Source of the DNA: a virus
Virus record (IMG/VR): IMGVR_UViG_3300028177_000036
Location: 1 to 24,338 of that record
Length of the DNA: 24,338 nt
Strand: one strand, 5' to 3'
Part shown: piece after piece, positions 19,101 to 24,338 of the stretch
Layout of the letters: the number at the start of each line of letters is the position of its first letter
How positions within the stretch are numbered: the stretch's first letter is position 1
Program-made: the position numbers and the translations under genes
Notes under the pieces: model-generated
Told to the model about the DNA's origin: nothing
The model's database searches: none
The model's input: the letters and a program-made list of their open reading frames with translations, nothing else

Positions 19101-19796
19101 GCCTATCAAAGATTAAGTGCAACTACTGCTATTAGTCTACCCATGAATGAAGATTACTATTTTGATGCACCACAAATCATTTGTTCTCCGGTTAATGAAA
19201 CTAATAACGTGTCAGGCAACAAATCCTTTAGAATGTCTGCAACATTATCAACAACTAAAGATAATGTGAGTCCTGTTATTGATACACAACGAATGTTGGC
19301 GTGCTGTGTATCTAGTCGTATTAATGAGATTGATACTTCTTCAGATGTTAATACAATATTTACAAACTATAAGGCTATGACCGAACCTACTGGTGATAAT
19401 AATAAAGCAATTTATATTACCAAGAAAATTACACTTCAGAGTGCTGCAACAGCATTAAAGGTGTATATAGATGCTGTTCAAATGTCAGAAGCTGATATCC
19501 AAGTTCTATACAAATTGCAACGTATTGATACGGCCGAACCTTTTGAAGATTTGGGTTGGGTGAAGTTTACAGGTGCTGGAGGAACTGCTGATGGTAGACC
19601 TGATCCTTCGGTGGCCACTTCAAAATCAAGACAAGATTTTAGAGAATATCAATATCTTGCTGGTAAGGCTGTAAATGGTACAGGAACTGCTCTGGATGAA
19701 TTTAATGCTTTTGCAATTAAGATTGTAATGCAGGGTAAGAATAGTTCATTACCACCCCTAATTAAAGATTTTAGAGCAATAGCATTGGCAACATAA
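13155..19796 (+). CDS. Giant DUF4815-family virion protein (baseplate periphery / fibre attachment)
   Basis: A 2213-residue structural protein. The N terminus (YWDDFKLDSDFYRVLFRPGF, AVQARELTTLQTILQNQIEQ) is the DUF4815 signature found in many marine myoviruses. Other family landmarks: 'YTASRVDPDSRAPIGEYELR' (about residue 970), 'IGKLETRIGKLEYTTTLAML' (about 1114), 'PNTRVYAFFDGTDV' (about 1385), 'GGMFITSVDIFFSHKAAALP' (about 1608) to WISRLGEVDIGG (about 1705), and the end LPPLIKDFRAIALAT. It sits where T4 has gp9/gp10, so a role in the baseplate periphery and fibre attachment is inferred. Inserted are four or five I-T-G-x-T-S-G-x-x-A repeats (residues about 98-900) and two F-P-x-x-G modules (1409-1475, 1824-1887). 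The start lies in TAATG with AGGAAGG 7 bases upstream. Confidence 0.88.
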   Translation: MPAKTDFDVSPYWDDFKLDSDFYRVLFRPGFAVQARELTTLQTILQNQIEQFGNHVFKEGSIVIPGSVGYDKNYYALKVQASYLSGTVSTYLSQYVGSTITGATSGVTARVVNYSVADSTTGDPDTLYIKYMNTSTADNSTVVFSDGENISADKIISSYAINIASATAAASAATATGSAVTVQAGIYYVRGFMVQNTEQTIILDKYTNTPSYRVGWTITETLVTPEMDSSLLDNAQGSSNYAAKGAHRFKMTLAIAKKSLTTTDDSDFVELARLNSGRIESRIKFTEYSVIADMLARRTDDESGDYIVKHFDIDPRESLDDGTNRGVYTAAQGGDETKDVLIISPGKAYVDGYELDLQASQYVNIDKARTTKNVQNDSVPADLGNYAQVANVYGQPDISVVGATIDAFKFVKLYDQQTTVRGSSAGSNIGYARSRSFEYNSGTIGTHTGATKAIYHHYLFDVSLFNTIDVTGAHTLTANAVITGATSGANGILVASISGVAQFQLMQQVGQFIVGEAITSSVSTDTVPGSSAILATTNSTANQKTFARDVKQIFSDNTGLDYTADMNLSESVTLGGTVTWATGTTLNGLNTTFSSDLVVGDIISLPTGAAGIQEERRVTLVTNDTTVTVSAVFSNAVTSVNVARLRGKITQEEETVLLYKLPKNNVKTLLDSGGATDTSYSYRKQFTGTTNASSVVTFTLSAGHTWAAPSVARNYTMVVTSGGASASVGDVVSITGTGTTVGQTLTITDIPFLGASTGVELLGTANYATSLQRSKTANKMTSKQIQSTTAAGTYTLVFGERISDAEISLSYADVYKLHAVYESANDTTDAVTPTLTLSNNTGTLTVGEIITGSASGATGRIISTSGSPVVAKYVKISGTFTTLDTITGGTSAVTAGISALTNGDQNITSNFLLDTGQRDSFYDVGRIARKPNVQLPTGRLLIIYDYFSHGTGDYFSVDSYTGQVDYKDIPKYTASRVDPDSRAPIGEYELRDVIDFRPRVKNQIQNAALITGKNPFSFINKNFEDTGSVNGNLVAPDDNVTMDFDFYLARKDLLYLNRSGDWTIVKGVPAEAPTWPATDNIGMLVCKLGISAYTFEPDKIDVAYLNNKGYTMKDIGKLETRIGKLEYTTTLAMLERETDSYMILDGDGLNRFKSGFIVDNFYGHNIGNVTHPDYHCSVDPGVGVLRPVGVQTGVNLIEENTTDAQRATDGYQKTGDLIMLPYTETDEVIQPYASRVESVNPYSVTEWIGDLVLQPETDVWMDDDRIPSITINVEGNYEQLLREQTEAGTLGTIWNSWNTTWTGNTSTTVNTTFENLGLLWDPNRGTTTTTTDVRQQRTGMNTRLVERIDNISAGDRVTNIEIVPWMRARDVNFTVTGMKPNTRVYAFFDGTDVNADVKPTLTSAKSTTLSVNLAKADATTITVASTTGFPDSGTMALGDTNEVDPFGIGFIKQEQVTYTGKTSTTFTGLTRNTGNQYEEPQNWLATTPIDDATYGNQLVTDDVGTLYGRFKIPNTDTKRFRIGRRTFRLTDSSSNSQTVGFVNTSAEKEYMALGHKQTKQELIMATRNASITRVPLSESRQTTVTSTSAGGGGWYDPLAQTIMCDKAGGMFITSVDIFFSHKAAALPVWMEIRSVINGYPSQEILPFSVKSLQPADVTVNTTDGTTATKFLFDSPVYLRENLEYALVVASDSPDYKIWISRLGEVDIGGTRAISTQPTLGSLFKSQNASTWTASQFEDMKFTMRRAKFTVGTSAEFTTVNEAFTEQNISAGGGNGLIPKLARNPIEAVNGNSLVKVNFVNHGNHDTDSYVEIKGAISDIGNTALNGSISSAATTIICDDVTNFPTAGTVRIDDELITYTGKTGTTQLTTCTRGTANGDGTSTTAATHDDNSIVFLYMLGGIPLIEINKIHPAVANVELDSFTVVTTTAATTKVTAGGSDVFATKNVSYDVVQPIIQTMELPYTTITSKLQSTTGSTVGSTQNAYQRLSATTAISLPMNEDYYFDAPQIICSPVNETNNVSGNKSFRMSATLSTTKDNVSPVIDTQRMLACCVSSRINEIDTSSDVNTIFTNYKAMTEPTGDNNKAIYITKKITLQSAATALKVYIDAVQMSEADIQVLYKLQRIDTAEPFEDLGWVKFTGAGGTADGRPDPSVATSKSRQDFREYQYLAGKAVNGTGTALDEFNAFAIKIVMQGKNSSLPPLIKDFRAIALAT
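17379..17579 (+). repeat. FPxxG/YTGK module, copy B (in DUF4815 protein)
   Basis: Residues 1409-1475. It follows the common pattern (TTITVASTTGFPDSGTM ... QVTYTGKTSTTFTGLTRNTG), but has an insertion of about 10 residues in the middle (EVDPFGIGF region) and a degenerate end without the S-T-T-A-A-x-H motif. It lies directly after the family's PNTRVYAFFDG segment. Confidence 0.65.
18624..18815 (+). repeat. FPxxG/YTGK module, copy C (in DUF4815 protein)
   Basis: Residues 1824-1887: NFPTAGTVRIDDELITYTGK followed by T-C-T-R-G and, after a short Gly/Asp insertion, S-T-T-A-A-T-H. It is closest to copy A in gp7. It interrupts a region that otherwise reads like a conserved DUF4815 segment (VNHGNHDTDSYVEIKGA before, PLIEINKIHPAVANVELDS after). 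Confidence 0.72.
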
Positions 19797-19797
19797 T

Positions 19798-20019
19798 ATG
19801 GAAAATATTAAAGGTAGAGCTGATATTGTTAGAGACCCAAACACTCGGGCAATAATTAATATAGATGTTGCATCACATGAAACAGCAGTTGCTGCTAGTA
19901 AGGCAAGACAATTGGCAAAAGAACAATTAAAGATAAACACAAACGATATAAATAGTATAAGAGATGAGTTGTCTGATATTAAATCATTATTAAAACAATT
20001 GGTAGATAGAAATGGCTGA
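19798..20019 (+). CDS. Small coiled-coil protein, 73 residues
   Basis: An unnamed small protein of a type I associate with the end of the large structural gene in marine T4-like phages. The N terminus 'KGRADIVRDPNTRAIINIDV' may form a short beta unit. The rest is strongly helical and amphipathic, with heptad-like spacing of Leu/Ile in 'INSIRDELSDIKSLLKQLVD' (residues about 51-70), suggesting a trimeric or dimeric coiled coil. It starts one base after the DUF4815 gene stop with no obvious Shine-Dalgarno sequence, so it is likely coupled, and overlaps the next gene by 8 bases. A chaperone or connector role for the fibres is only an inference. The coding sequence contains an exact late promoter box (19947-19954). 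Confidence 0.65.
   Translation: MENIKGRADIVRDPNTRAIINIDVASHETAVAASKARQLAKEQLKINTNDINSIRDELSDIKSLLKQLVDRNG
19947..19954 (+). promoter_or_regulatory. Candidate internal late promoter TATAAATA
   Basis: An exact TATAAATA within the coiled-coil gene, 58 bases before the next start codon (20012). It could drive the small-protein and fibre block separately from the long transcript across the 6.6-kb DUF4815 gene. Since the box encodes Ile-Asn-Ser in frame and the genome is AT-rich, chance cannot be excluded. Confidence 0.45.
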
Positions 20020-20206
20020 TAGAAATGTAACGGCAAGTGATACATTTGCTGAATTTAGAAACACCATGAATGAAACTATGACCGATGTGGGAGATATCTC
20101 ACAGTTGGGTAGTTCGTTTGGTGGGACACCTACCGATATGGTAGAGGCTTGTAATACTAAGGCAACAGTAGCCTTTGCAATTTCTATGCCGGTGGCTTTA
20201 GGATAA
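20012..20206 (+). CDS. Small tandem paralogue 1, 64 residues
   Basis: A 64-residue protein that aligns without gaps to the next gene product, with about half the positions identical by eye. The pattern is R-x-V-x-x-x-D-x-x-x-E-(F/W)-R, then D-(V/I)-G-D-I-x-x-L, then G-T-P-T-D-(M/L)-V-E-A, ending V-A-L-G. Similar 'DTF-x-x-(F/W)-R ... GD-x-x-L ... V-x-A-x-N' stretches occur, as far as I know, at the N termini of marine phage fibre proteins, where they precede the repeat part. Here the unit is a complete stand-alone gene, so it may be a connector or a fibre base. It starts inside the upstream gene (8-base overlap) and is followed 4 bases later by its paralogue. Confidence 0.68.
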   Translation: MADRNVTASDTFAEFRNTMNETMTDVGDISQLGSSFGGTPTDMVEACNTKATVAFAISMPVALG

Positions 20207-20210
20207 AACG

Positions 20211-20405
20211 ATGGCTAATAGAACAGTACCTACAACCGACAGTATAGAAGAATGGAGAGTTACTTATAATAGTTCGGCTGTTGATATTGGTGATATTGGA
20301 AATCTCAATAATACATTCACAGGCACACCAACAGATTTAGTAGAGGCTGTTAATTCAAAAACAACAACAGGATTTAGTATCGCAATGGCAGTCGCCCTGG
20401 GATAA
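20211..20405 (+). CDS. Small tandem paralogue 2, 64 residues
   Basis: Duplicate of the preceding gene: the same length, no gaps in the alignment, and the same end (VALG). Differences include F to W in the E-(F/W)-R motif and Cys to Val in V-E-A-(C/V)-N. The hydrophobic/Gly-Thr-Pro core (FTGTPTDLVEAVN) is kept, so both copies appear to be under selection. AGGA 8 bases before the ATG (in the tail of copy 1) is a plausible ribosome site. Function as for copy 1: probably a small virion or fibre-base protein, unproven. Having two copies suggests either a heteromer or separate partners for the two different fibres downstream. Confidence 0.7.
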   Translation: MANRTVPTTDSIEEWRVTYNSSAVDIGDIGNLNNTFTGTPTDLVEAVNSKTTTGFSIAMAVALG

Positions 20406-20420
20406 AAGAAGGTAACAATT

Positions 20421-20783
20421 ATGGCAAATGATTTTAAAAGCAATTCAAAAAGTAATATTGCAATAGACAGTGGTACATATTCAACTATGTATACTGCTCT
20501 GTTAGATAAAGAGACTATTCTCCTTGAGGTCGATATTGCAAATACATCAGCTAGTGATATTACAGTAGATGTTAAGATTAACAAAAACTGTAGGGCTAGT
20601 ACAGGTGTTGATGATATATTTTTAGTTAAGGCCGCACCTGTCCCTGTTGGTGGTGCATTGAAAGCTGTCAGTGGACAGAAAATTGTTATGGAAGGATCTG
20701 GAACTGGACTAGATACCATCACAGTGGCGGCAAGTGCTGCAAGTGCCGCAGATTGTATCGTATCTTACTTAGAGGACGTATAA
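20421..20783 (+). CDS. Probable small virion structural protein, 120 residues
   Basis: A beta-rich protein with the pattern ...TYSTMYTALLDKETILLEVD, IANTSASDITVDVKINKN, FLVKAAPVPVGGALKAVSGQ, KIVMEGSGTGLDTITVAASA, ADCIVSYLEDV. Proteins with this order (nucleating 'ANTS-x-x-x-I-T-V-D-V', then 'A-P-(I/V)-P-V-G', then 'K-x-V-(L/M)-E', ending '-S-Y-L-E-x') are common small virion-type proteins near the fibre genes of marine T4-like phages, from memory. It has a GAAGG ribosome site and lies in line with the fibre genes (3-base gap to the next). A capsid or fibre-surface jelly-roll-like fold is possible but not shown. There is no signal peptide or membrane segment. Confidence 0.7.
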   Translation: MANDFKSNSKSNIAIDSGTYSTMYTALLDKETILLEVDIANTSASDITVDVKINKNCRASTGVDDIFLVKAAPVPVGGALKAVSGQKIVMEGSGTGLDTITVAASAASAADCIVSYLEDV

Positions 20784-20786
20784 TAA

Positions 20787-21557
20787 ATGGCTAATGACAG
20801 TTATATTGGAACTGGTCCTGCTGATAGAGACCCAACGGTATCGGATAATTCGGTAACGGAAGGGAAGATTGCAAATGACGCCGTAACTAATACCAAGATA
20901 GCCGATAATGCGGTAGATGGTGCTCAGATTGCTTTGACAGGAAATGTTCAAGGCGCTGTTATGTATTATAATGGAACTGATTGGATAGTTTTGACTCCTG
21001 GAACTTCGGGCGAAGCATTAAAAACTCAAGGTGCAGGACAGAATGTAGTATGGGGTGCAGTATCTTCTACTGGTGATTTTGCCAACGGTGGTGATACGGC
21101 TACTGCAAATAGAACCCTTGGTAATAACGATAATTTTGAATTAGGGTTTGAAACTAATGCTATCAATTGGTTGAATATCAATACAGACGGCATACCAGAA
21201 ATTACTGGTGGACTATCGGCGAACTTTGATACAGCTGGAGTTGGTACTACATTAAGTGCTGGTATAGATGCGTCTGTAACAACCATACCCATAACGAGTT
21301 CTACAGGATTTCCAGCTACAGGAACCGTGGGAGTAGGAACAGAAGAAATTACATATACAGGTGTAGTAGGAAATACTTTAACCGGCGCTACAAGAGGTGC
21401 TAATAGCACAACAGCAGCCGCACATCTTTCAGCTGCTGCAATAGGAACAGTATTCAGTACTCCTGCTAATTATAATGCATTGTCAGCGGGACCTATAGGA
21501 GTAGCGGTGGGGTCAACAATATCATTAGGTACTGATTCAACTTGGACGGTCGTATGA
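20787..21557 (+). CDS. Fibre-like structural protein with FPxxG module, 256 residues
   Basis: A likely tail-fibre or fibre-base protein. Residues 1-90 contain 'VTEGKIANDAVTNTKIADNA' and 'VMYYNGTDWIVLTPGTSGEA', both common in phage fibre N-terminal regions. Residues about 97-140 contain 'NGGDTATANRTLGNNDNFEL' and 'GFETNAINWLNI', a motif seen in marine fibre proteins before a variable tip. Residues 156-213 are copy D of the F-P-x-x-G module. The protein is short for a full fibre and has no chaperone-type C-terminal domain that I can identify. Its last codons share ATGA with the next gene (21554-21557), so translation is coupled to the first adhesin gene. GAGGA lies about 12 bases before the start. 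Confidence 0.72.
   Translation: MANDSYIGTGPADRDPTVSDNSVTEGKIANDAVTNTKIADNAVDGAQIALTGNVQGAVMYYNGTDWIVLTPGTSGEALKTQGAGQNVVWGAVSSTGDFANGGDTATANRTLGNNDNFELGFETNAINWLNINTDGIPEITGGLSANFDTAGVGTTLSAGIDASVTTIPITSSTGFPATGTVGVGTEEITYTGVVGNTLTGATRGANSTTAAAHLSAAAIGTVFSTPANYNALSAGPIGVAVGSTISLGTDSTWTVV
21252..21425 (+). repeat. FPxxG/YTGK module, copy D (in fibre-like protein)
   Basis: Residues 156-213 of the 256-residue protein: TTIPITSSTGFPATGTVGVG, E-E-I-T-Y-T-G, G-N-T-L-T-G-A-T-R-G, S-T-T-A-A-A-H. It has the same order and spacing as copy A in gp7, 10 kb upstream, in a protein with no other similarity to gp7. Confidence 0.75.
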
Positions 21558-22036
21558 GCAAATTAAGAGTAAACGAACTAGATACAAGAAGTGGAACTAC
21601 TGTAACAGTAACCACTGGTAAGACATTGGATGTGCCTGCTGGTGCAACAATAACTGTAGCAGGAACACAAACTGTTTCCGGTACTCAAACAGTTAGTGGT
21701 GCTCAAACGAATACTGGTACATTAGATATATCAAGTGCTACAGTAACATTACCGGCTACATTGCCGGCGACAATAGGAACTAATATAACACAACTTCCTG
21801 GTGCAAATATTACTGGAACTATTCCATTAGCTGCATTGGGTAATGCTCCTGCTACGGATGTAACTGGTTTAGAGAACGATATAGCACTACTTGGTTTTAA
21901 GGTTGCCTCCAACGGTAGTTTGGTAAAATATAATCTAGTAGACCAAACAGTTGATGACTTTCAGGATGCGTCAGGTGTAAATGCGGGTGGATCGACTGAC
22001 GCAATAAGAAATGTTACTTCAAAGTATTATAGCGGA
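21554..22036 (+). repeat. Shared adhesin N-terminal module, first copy
   Basis: Codons 1-161 of the LamG fibre gene. It corresponds to 23071-23508 in the next gene, and the product patterns run in parallel: V-N-E-(L/I)-D-x-(R/K)-(S/T)-G-T-T-(V/I)-T-V-T-T-G-K-T-L-D-V-P, later G-A-N-I-T-G-T-I-P, D-D-(or N-D-)I-A-L-L-x-F-K, Y-N-L-V-D-Q, and K-Y-Y-S-G. The first copy has about 15 more residues, partly from a repeated T-Q-T-V-S-G. Confidence 0.8.
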
Positions 22037-23065
22037 GCGTTAGAAGGCCCAGCGATTGATGGCTATATAGAAACATTGTTTCATGGTGATGGAGCAAATA
22101 GCGGAACAACTTTTACGGATTCATCTAGTAATGCATTTACCGTTCAGTCTAGCGGTAGCATAGTAACCTCCACAACCAGCCCAAAGTTTGGCACTGCATC
22201 TATTCATGTTCCAAACGCAACTAGCGACTATATATATTGGGGTGCGGGCAGTGCTAATCTGGATTATGGTGCTAACCCGTGGACTATTAGTTTCTGGATA
22301 AAGACAACTCATTCTAGTGGTACAGGAAAAATACTTGGAAGAAATAATGGCAGTGCTGGTAATCATAATTTCGATATAAGCGTTAATATTTCTTCAACTG
22401 GTATGATGTCTATTACCACTAATACTAATACCGAATACGTTAGTGCGGGATTAACAACTACCGCTGTTAATGATGGGGCGTGGCATCATGTTGAATTTAC
22501 TAGATCAAGTCAATATATCCGTGGTTTTATAGATGGTGTGCTTGAGGGTACTACAGACGTTACCGTTAATTCCGTAATCAATAGGACATCGTCGGCTATT
22601 TATTTGGGTTATATGAATGGTGGTCATTATGGGGGTGCTGTTTGTTATCTAGATGAAGTTGAGATTTCTCTAGGTATTGCTAGGCACACAGCGACTTTTA
22701 CTCCACCTGTCGCTGCGTGGGGAGAAAGTGAAGCGGCGAATATGACTTTAGTTTCGGCAACAACAGCCGCACAAGCTGCACCCACTAAAGGAGATATAGT
22801 TCTTACTCATACCAATGGTGCTGGATCAACCACTTTAGGTACTGACCTCACCGCAGAAATAAGCGCAGACGGTGGAAGCACATGGACGGCGATGACTTTG
22901 GGGTCAGAAGGAAGCACAGGTACTCACAATATTGCTACAGCCCACAACGTAACCATAACAAGTACAATCACCGCTCCATATAATATGGCATATAGAATAA
23001 AGACTTTGAATCAGGCTGTAGGCAAAACCACAAGAATCCACGCTGTCAGTCTAGGATGGAGTTAA
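21554..23065 (+). CDS. Modular tail fibre/adhesin with LamG-like domain, 503 residues
   Basis: Probable receptor-binding fibre. The start is ATG 21554 (overlap ATGA with the previous stop); a TTG four codons upstream would add only MDGR and is less likely. Residues 1-161 (MSKLRVNELDTRSG ... KYYSG) are a Thr/Val/Gly-rich anchor homologous to the next gene. Residues about 172-387 are a LamG/concanavalin-like domain (Laminin_G_3 type): ETLFHGDGANSGTTFTDSSS, WTISFWIKT, WHHVEFTRSSQYIRGFIDGV, YLDEVEISLGIARHTATFTP. Residues about 395-503 form a further module (EISADGGSTWTAMTLG ... AYRIKTLN ... TRIHAVSLGWS) known from marine fibres. LamG folds usually bind carbohydrates, so a surface sugar receptor is inferred. 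Confidence 0.85.
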   Translation: MSKLRVNELDTRSGTTVTVTTGKTLDVPAGATITVAGTQTVSGTQTVSGAQTNTGTLDISSATVTLPATLPATIGTNITQLPGANITGTIPLAALGNAPATDVTGLENDIALLGFKVASNGSLVKYNLVDQTVDDFQDASGVNAGGSTDAIRNVTSKYYSGALEGPAIDGYIETLFHGDGANSGTTFTDSSSNAFTVQSSGSIVTSTTSPKFGTASIHVPNATSDYIYWGAGSANLDYGANPWTISFWIKTTHSSGTGKILGRNNGSAGNHNFDISVNISSTGMMSITTNTNTEYVSAGLTTTAVNDGAWHHVEFTRSSQYIRGFIDGVLEGTTDVTVNSVINRTSSAIYLGYMNGGHYGGAVCYLDEVEISLGIARHTATFTPPVAAWGESEAANMTLVSATTAAQAAPTKGDIVLTHTNGAGSTTLGTDLTAEISADGGSTWTAMTLGSEGSTGTHNIATAHNVTITSTITAPYNMAYRIKTLNQAVGKTTRIHAVSLGWS

Positions 23066-23070
23066 AATAA

Positions 23071-23508
23071 ATGAGTAAACTGAAAGTAAACGAAATAGAT
23101 TCCAAAACAGGGACTACTATTACAGTCACTACCGGGAAGACATTAGATGTTCCTGCAACAAGTACATTAACGGTAGCTGGAACTCAAACAGTAACTGGTA
23201 CAGTAAATCTAACTAGTTCTACATTAACGCTGCCCGCTACATTACCGGCTTCATCTGCTGCTAATTTAACGAATATTCCTGGTGCAAATATAACTGGAAC
23301 TATTCCAGCTGCTGCATTAAGTAATGTAGATACGACTGGACTCCAAGACGATATAGCCCTTCTTGCTTTCAAGACACAAGCAAACGGTTCTTTGGCTCGC
23401 TATAATTTGGTAGATCAATCCGTGGATGCCTTTGAAGATGCTTCTGGTGTAGATACATCGGCTTCTACTAATGATGGTAGAAATTCATCTGGGAAATACT
23501 ACAGTGGA
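23071..23508 (+). repeat. Shared adhesin N-terminal module, second copy
   Basis: Codons 1-146 of the glycine-rich adhesin, paralogous to 21554-22036. The DNA has drifted, mostly at third positions, but short identical blocks remain (for example GGTGCAAATAT and ACTGGAACTATTCCA), so the two copies could recombine only inefficiently now. Confidence 0.8.
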
Positions 23509-24338
23509 GTTGGATCGGTTACTGCTACAGGTGGAACGATCACAGTAGATGGTGATTATACCGTACATAAATTTACTGTTGTTGGAAACTCAACTTTTAC
23601 TACCGATACTGCTCAAGATGTAGAATATCTTGTAGTGGGTGGTGGTGGAGCCGGTGGTGGTACTGGTACTGGTTCTAATCACATGGGTGGAGGCGGTGGA
23701 GCTGGTGGTTTTAGAACTGCTACTGGTTTTCCTGTAACAGCAACAAGTTATACAATTACAGTAGGAGCTGGTGGTACTGCTGCCACTGATGCAAGTGGTA
23801 ATTCTGGTGCAAATTCTGTATTTTCTACCATAACAGCAGCCGGTGGTGGTGGCGGTGGTGGCCCGGCTATAGTTGGTACTGCTGGTGGTTCTGGTGGTGG
23901 TGGCTCATACGATCATGCCGGTGGTGCTGGTAATACACCATCTACATCTCCTGCACAAGGTTTTGCTGGCGGTACATCTGGTGCCGGTGGTGCAACAGCT
24001 GGTGGTGGTGGAGCTAGTGAAGTAGGTGAAGGTGCAGCATCGACATCTGGGCCTTCTGGAGCTGGTGGGGCTGGGACGGCCAATGATATAGTATTAGCCA
24101 GCACCAATGTCACCTATGCTGGTGGTGGGGGTGGTGGTAAATCTAATGATTATTCAGGCGGTGCTGGTGCTGGCGGTGCTGGTGGGGGCGGTGCTGGTGG
24201 GAAGGGGGCTGTCGGAAATGCTGGCACAGCAAATACTGGAGGTGGTGGCGGTGGTGCTGGTAATGATTCTGGCGTCAATAAACTTGGTGGTGTTGGTGGT
24301 TCAGGCATAGTGGTTATTAGAAGGCCAACTGGTGGTAG
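23071..24338 (+). CDS. Glycine-rich modular adhesin (partial, continues past the window)
   Basis: An open reading frame from ATG 23071 to the window edge (422 full codons, no stop in frame). Residues 1-146 are homologous to the N terminus of the LamG fibre gene, ending at KYYSG. Residues about 150-187 form a beta region (FTVVGNSTFTTDTAQDVEYL) that leads into a glycine-rich domain from residue 188 on, with long Gly runs broken by short variable stretches (AGGFRTATGFPV, YTITVGAGG, SVFSTITAAGG, YAGGGGGGKSND). It reaches the typical end GGSGIVVIRRPTGG just before the edge. This pattern is known from marine phage fibres; polyglycine II helices form the receptor-binding tip of T4-like phage adhesins such as gp38 of S16. 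GGAG lies 11 bases upstream of the start. Confidence 0.82.
   Translation, partial: MSKLKVNEIDSKTGTTITVTTGKTLDVPATSTLTVAGTQTVTGTVNLTSSTLTLPATLPASSAANLTNIPGANITGTIPAAALSNVDTTGLQDDIALLAFKTQANGSLARYNLVDQSVDAFEDASGVDTSASTNDGRNSSGKYYSGVGSVTATGGTITVDGDYTVHKFTVVGNSTFTTDTAQDVEYLVVGGGGAGGGTGTGSNHMGGGGGAGGFRTATGFPVTATSYTITVGAGGTAATDASGNSGANSVFSTITAAGGGGGGGPAIVGTAGGSGGGGSYDHAGGAGNTPSTSPAQGFAGGTSGAGGATAGGGGASEVGEGAASTSGPSGAGGAGTANDIVLASTNVTYAGGGGGGKSNDYSGGAGAGGAGGGGAGGKGAVGNAGTANTGGGGGGAGNDSGVNKLGGVGGSGIVVIRRPTGG

Noticed and set aside
23913-24113. Minus-strand reading frame rich in Pro and Ala opposite the glycine-rich domain
   Set aside because: It is the complement of GGT/GCT-rich codons of the adhesin; no ribosome site and no independent coding character.
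23640-24300. CRISPR array or simple-sequence satellite suggested by repeated GGT/GGTGGT
   Set aside because: The repeats stay in frame with an uninterrupted coding sequence, vary in length, and have no regular spacers; they encode the glycine-rich adhesin tip.

Overview
The window is a densely packed, AT-rich, single-strand (all +) late structural module of a T4-like tailed phage (myovirus). The baseplate order hub/spike (gp5-like), PAAR tip, gp25, gp6, gp7, gp8 and then a giant DUF4815-type virion protein is what I know from T4-like phages of marine bacteria (cyanophages, pelagiphages) rather than from enteric T4. The host cannot be read from the sequence. Exact or near-exact T4-type late promoter boxes (TATAAATA) precede the hub gene and gp8, and the low-complexity, modular fibre genes at the right end also fit a marine T4-like phage or a metagenomic contig of one.

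Left part (1-1109): two small unrecognised genes (114-557 and 547-762, overlapping), then about 350 bases without a convincing gene. That gap contains several hairpins, including two mutually exclusive pairings and a weak terminator-like stem, and ends in a late promoter. Baseplate hub block (1110-5508): a 1231-residue gp5-like hub/spike with an OB-fold N terminus and a long beta-helical needle but no recognisable T4 lysozyme domain, a PAAR spike tip, a small membrane protein with a natural His run, and a very basic 46-residue protein. Wedge block (5522-12772): gp25, gp6, gp7 and gp8, nearly continuous, with a late promoter in front of gp8.

Accessory/fibre block (12775-24338): a 126-residue NUMOD3-like homing-endonuclease relative with no visible nuclease domain sits exactly between gp8 and the 2213-residue DUF4815 protein. 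Then come a small coiled-coil protein, two tandem paralogous 64-residue proteins, a 120-residue virion-type protein, a 256-residue fibre-like protein, and two fibre/adhesin genes. These last two share an N-terminal module of about 150 residues but end in different binding domains: a LamG-like domain plus a second module in the first, a polyglycine-rich domain in the second. The second is open at the right edge of the window.

Together the genes build the baseplate from hub to wedge to periphery and attach host-recognition fibres. The most striking internal structure is modular. Two short protein repeat families (a 'GE-x-I-T-G-x-T-S-G-A' repeat and a 60-residue 'F-P-x-x-G-T ... I-x-Y-T-G ... 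T-R-G' module) recur in several non-orthologous neighbours, and the adhesin genes look like a cassette in which a constant anchor is joined to variable tips.
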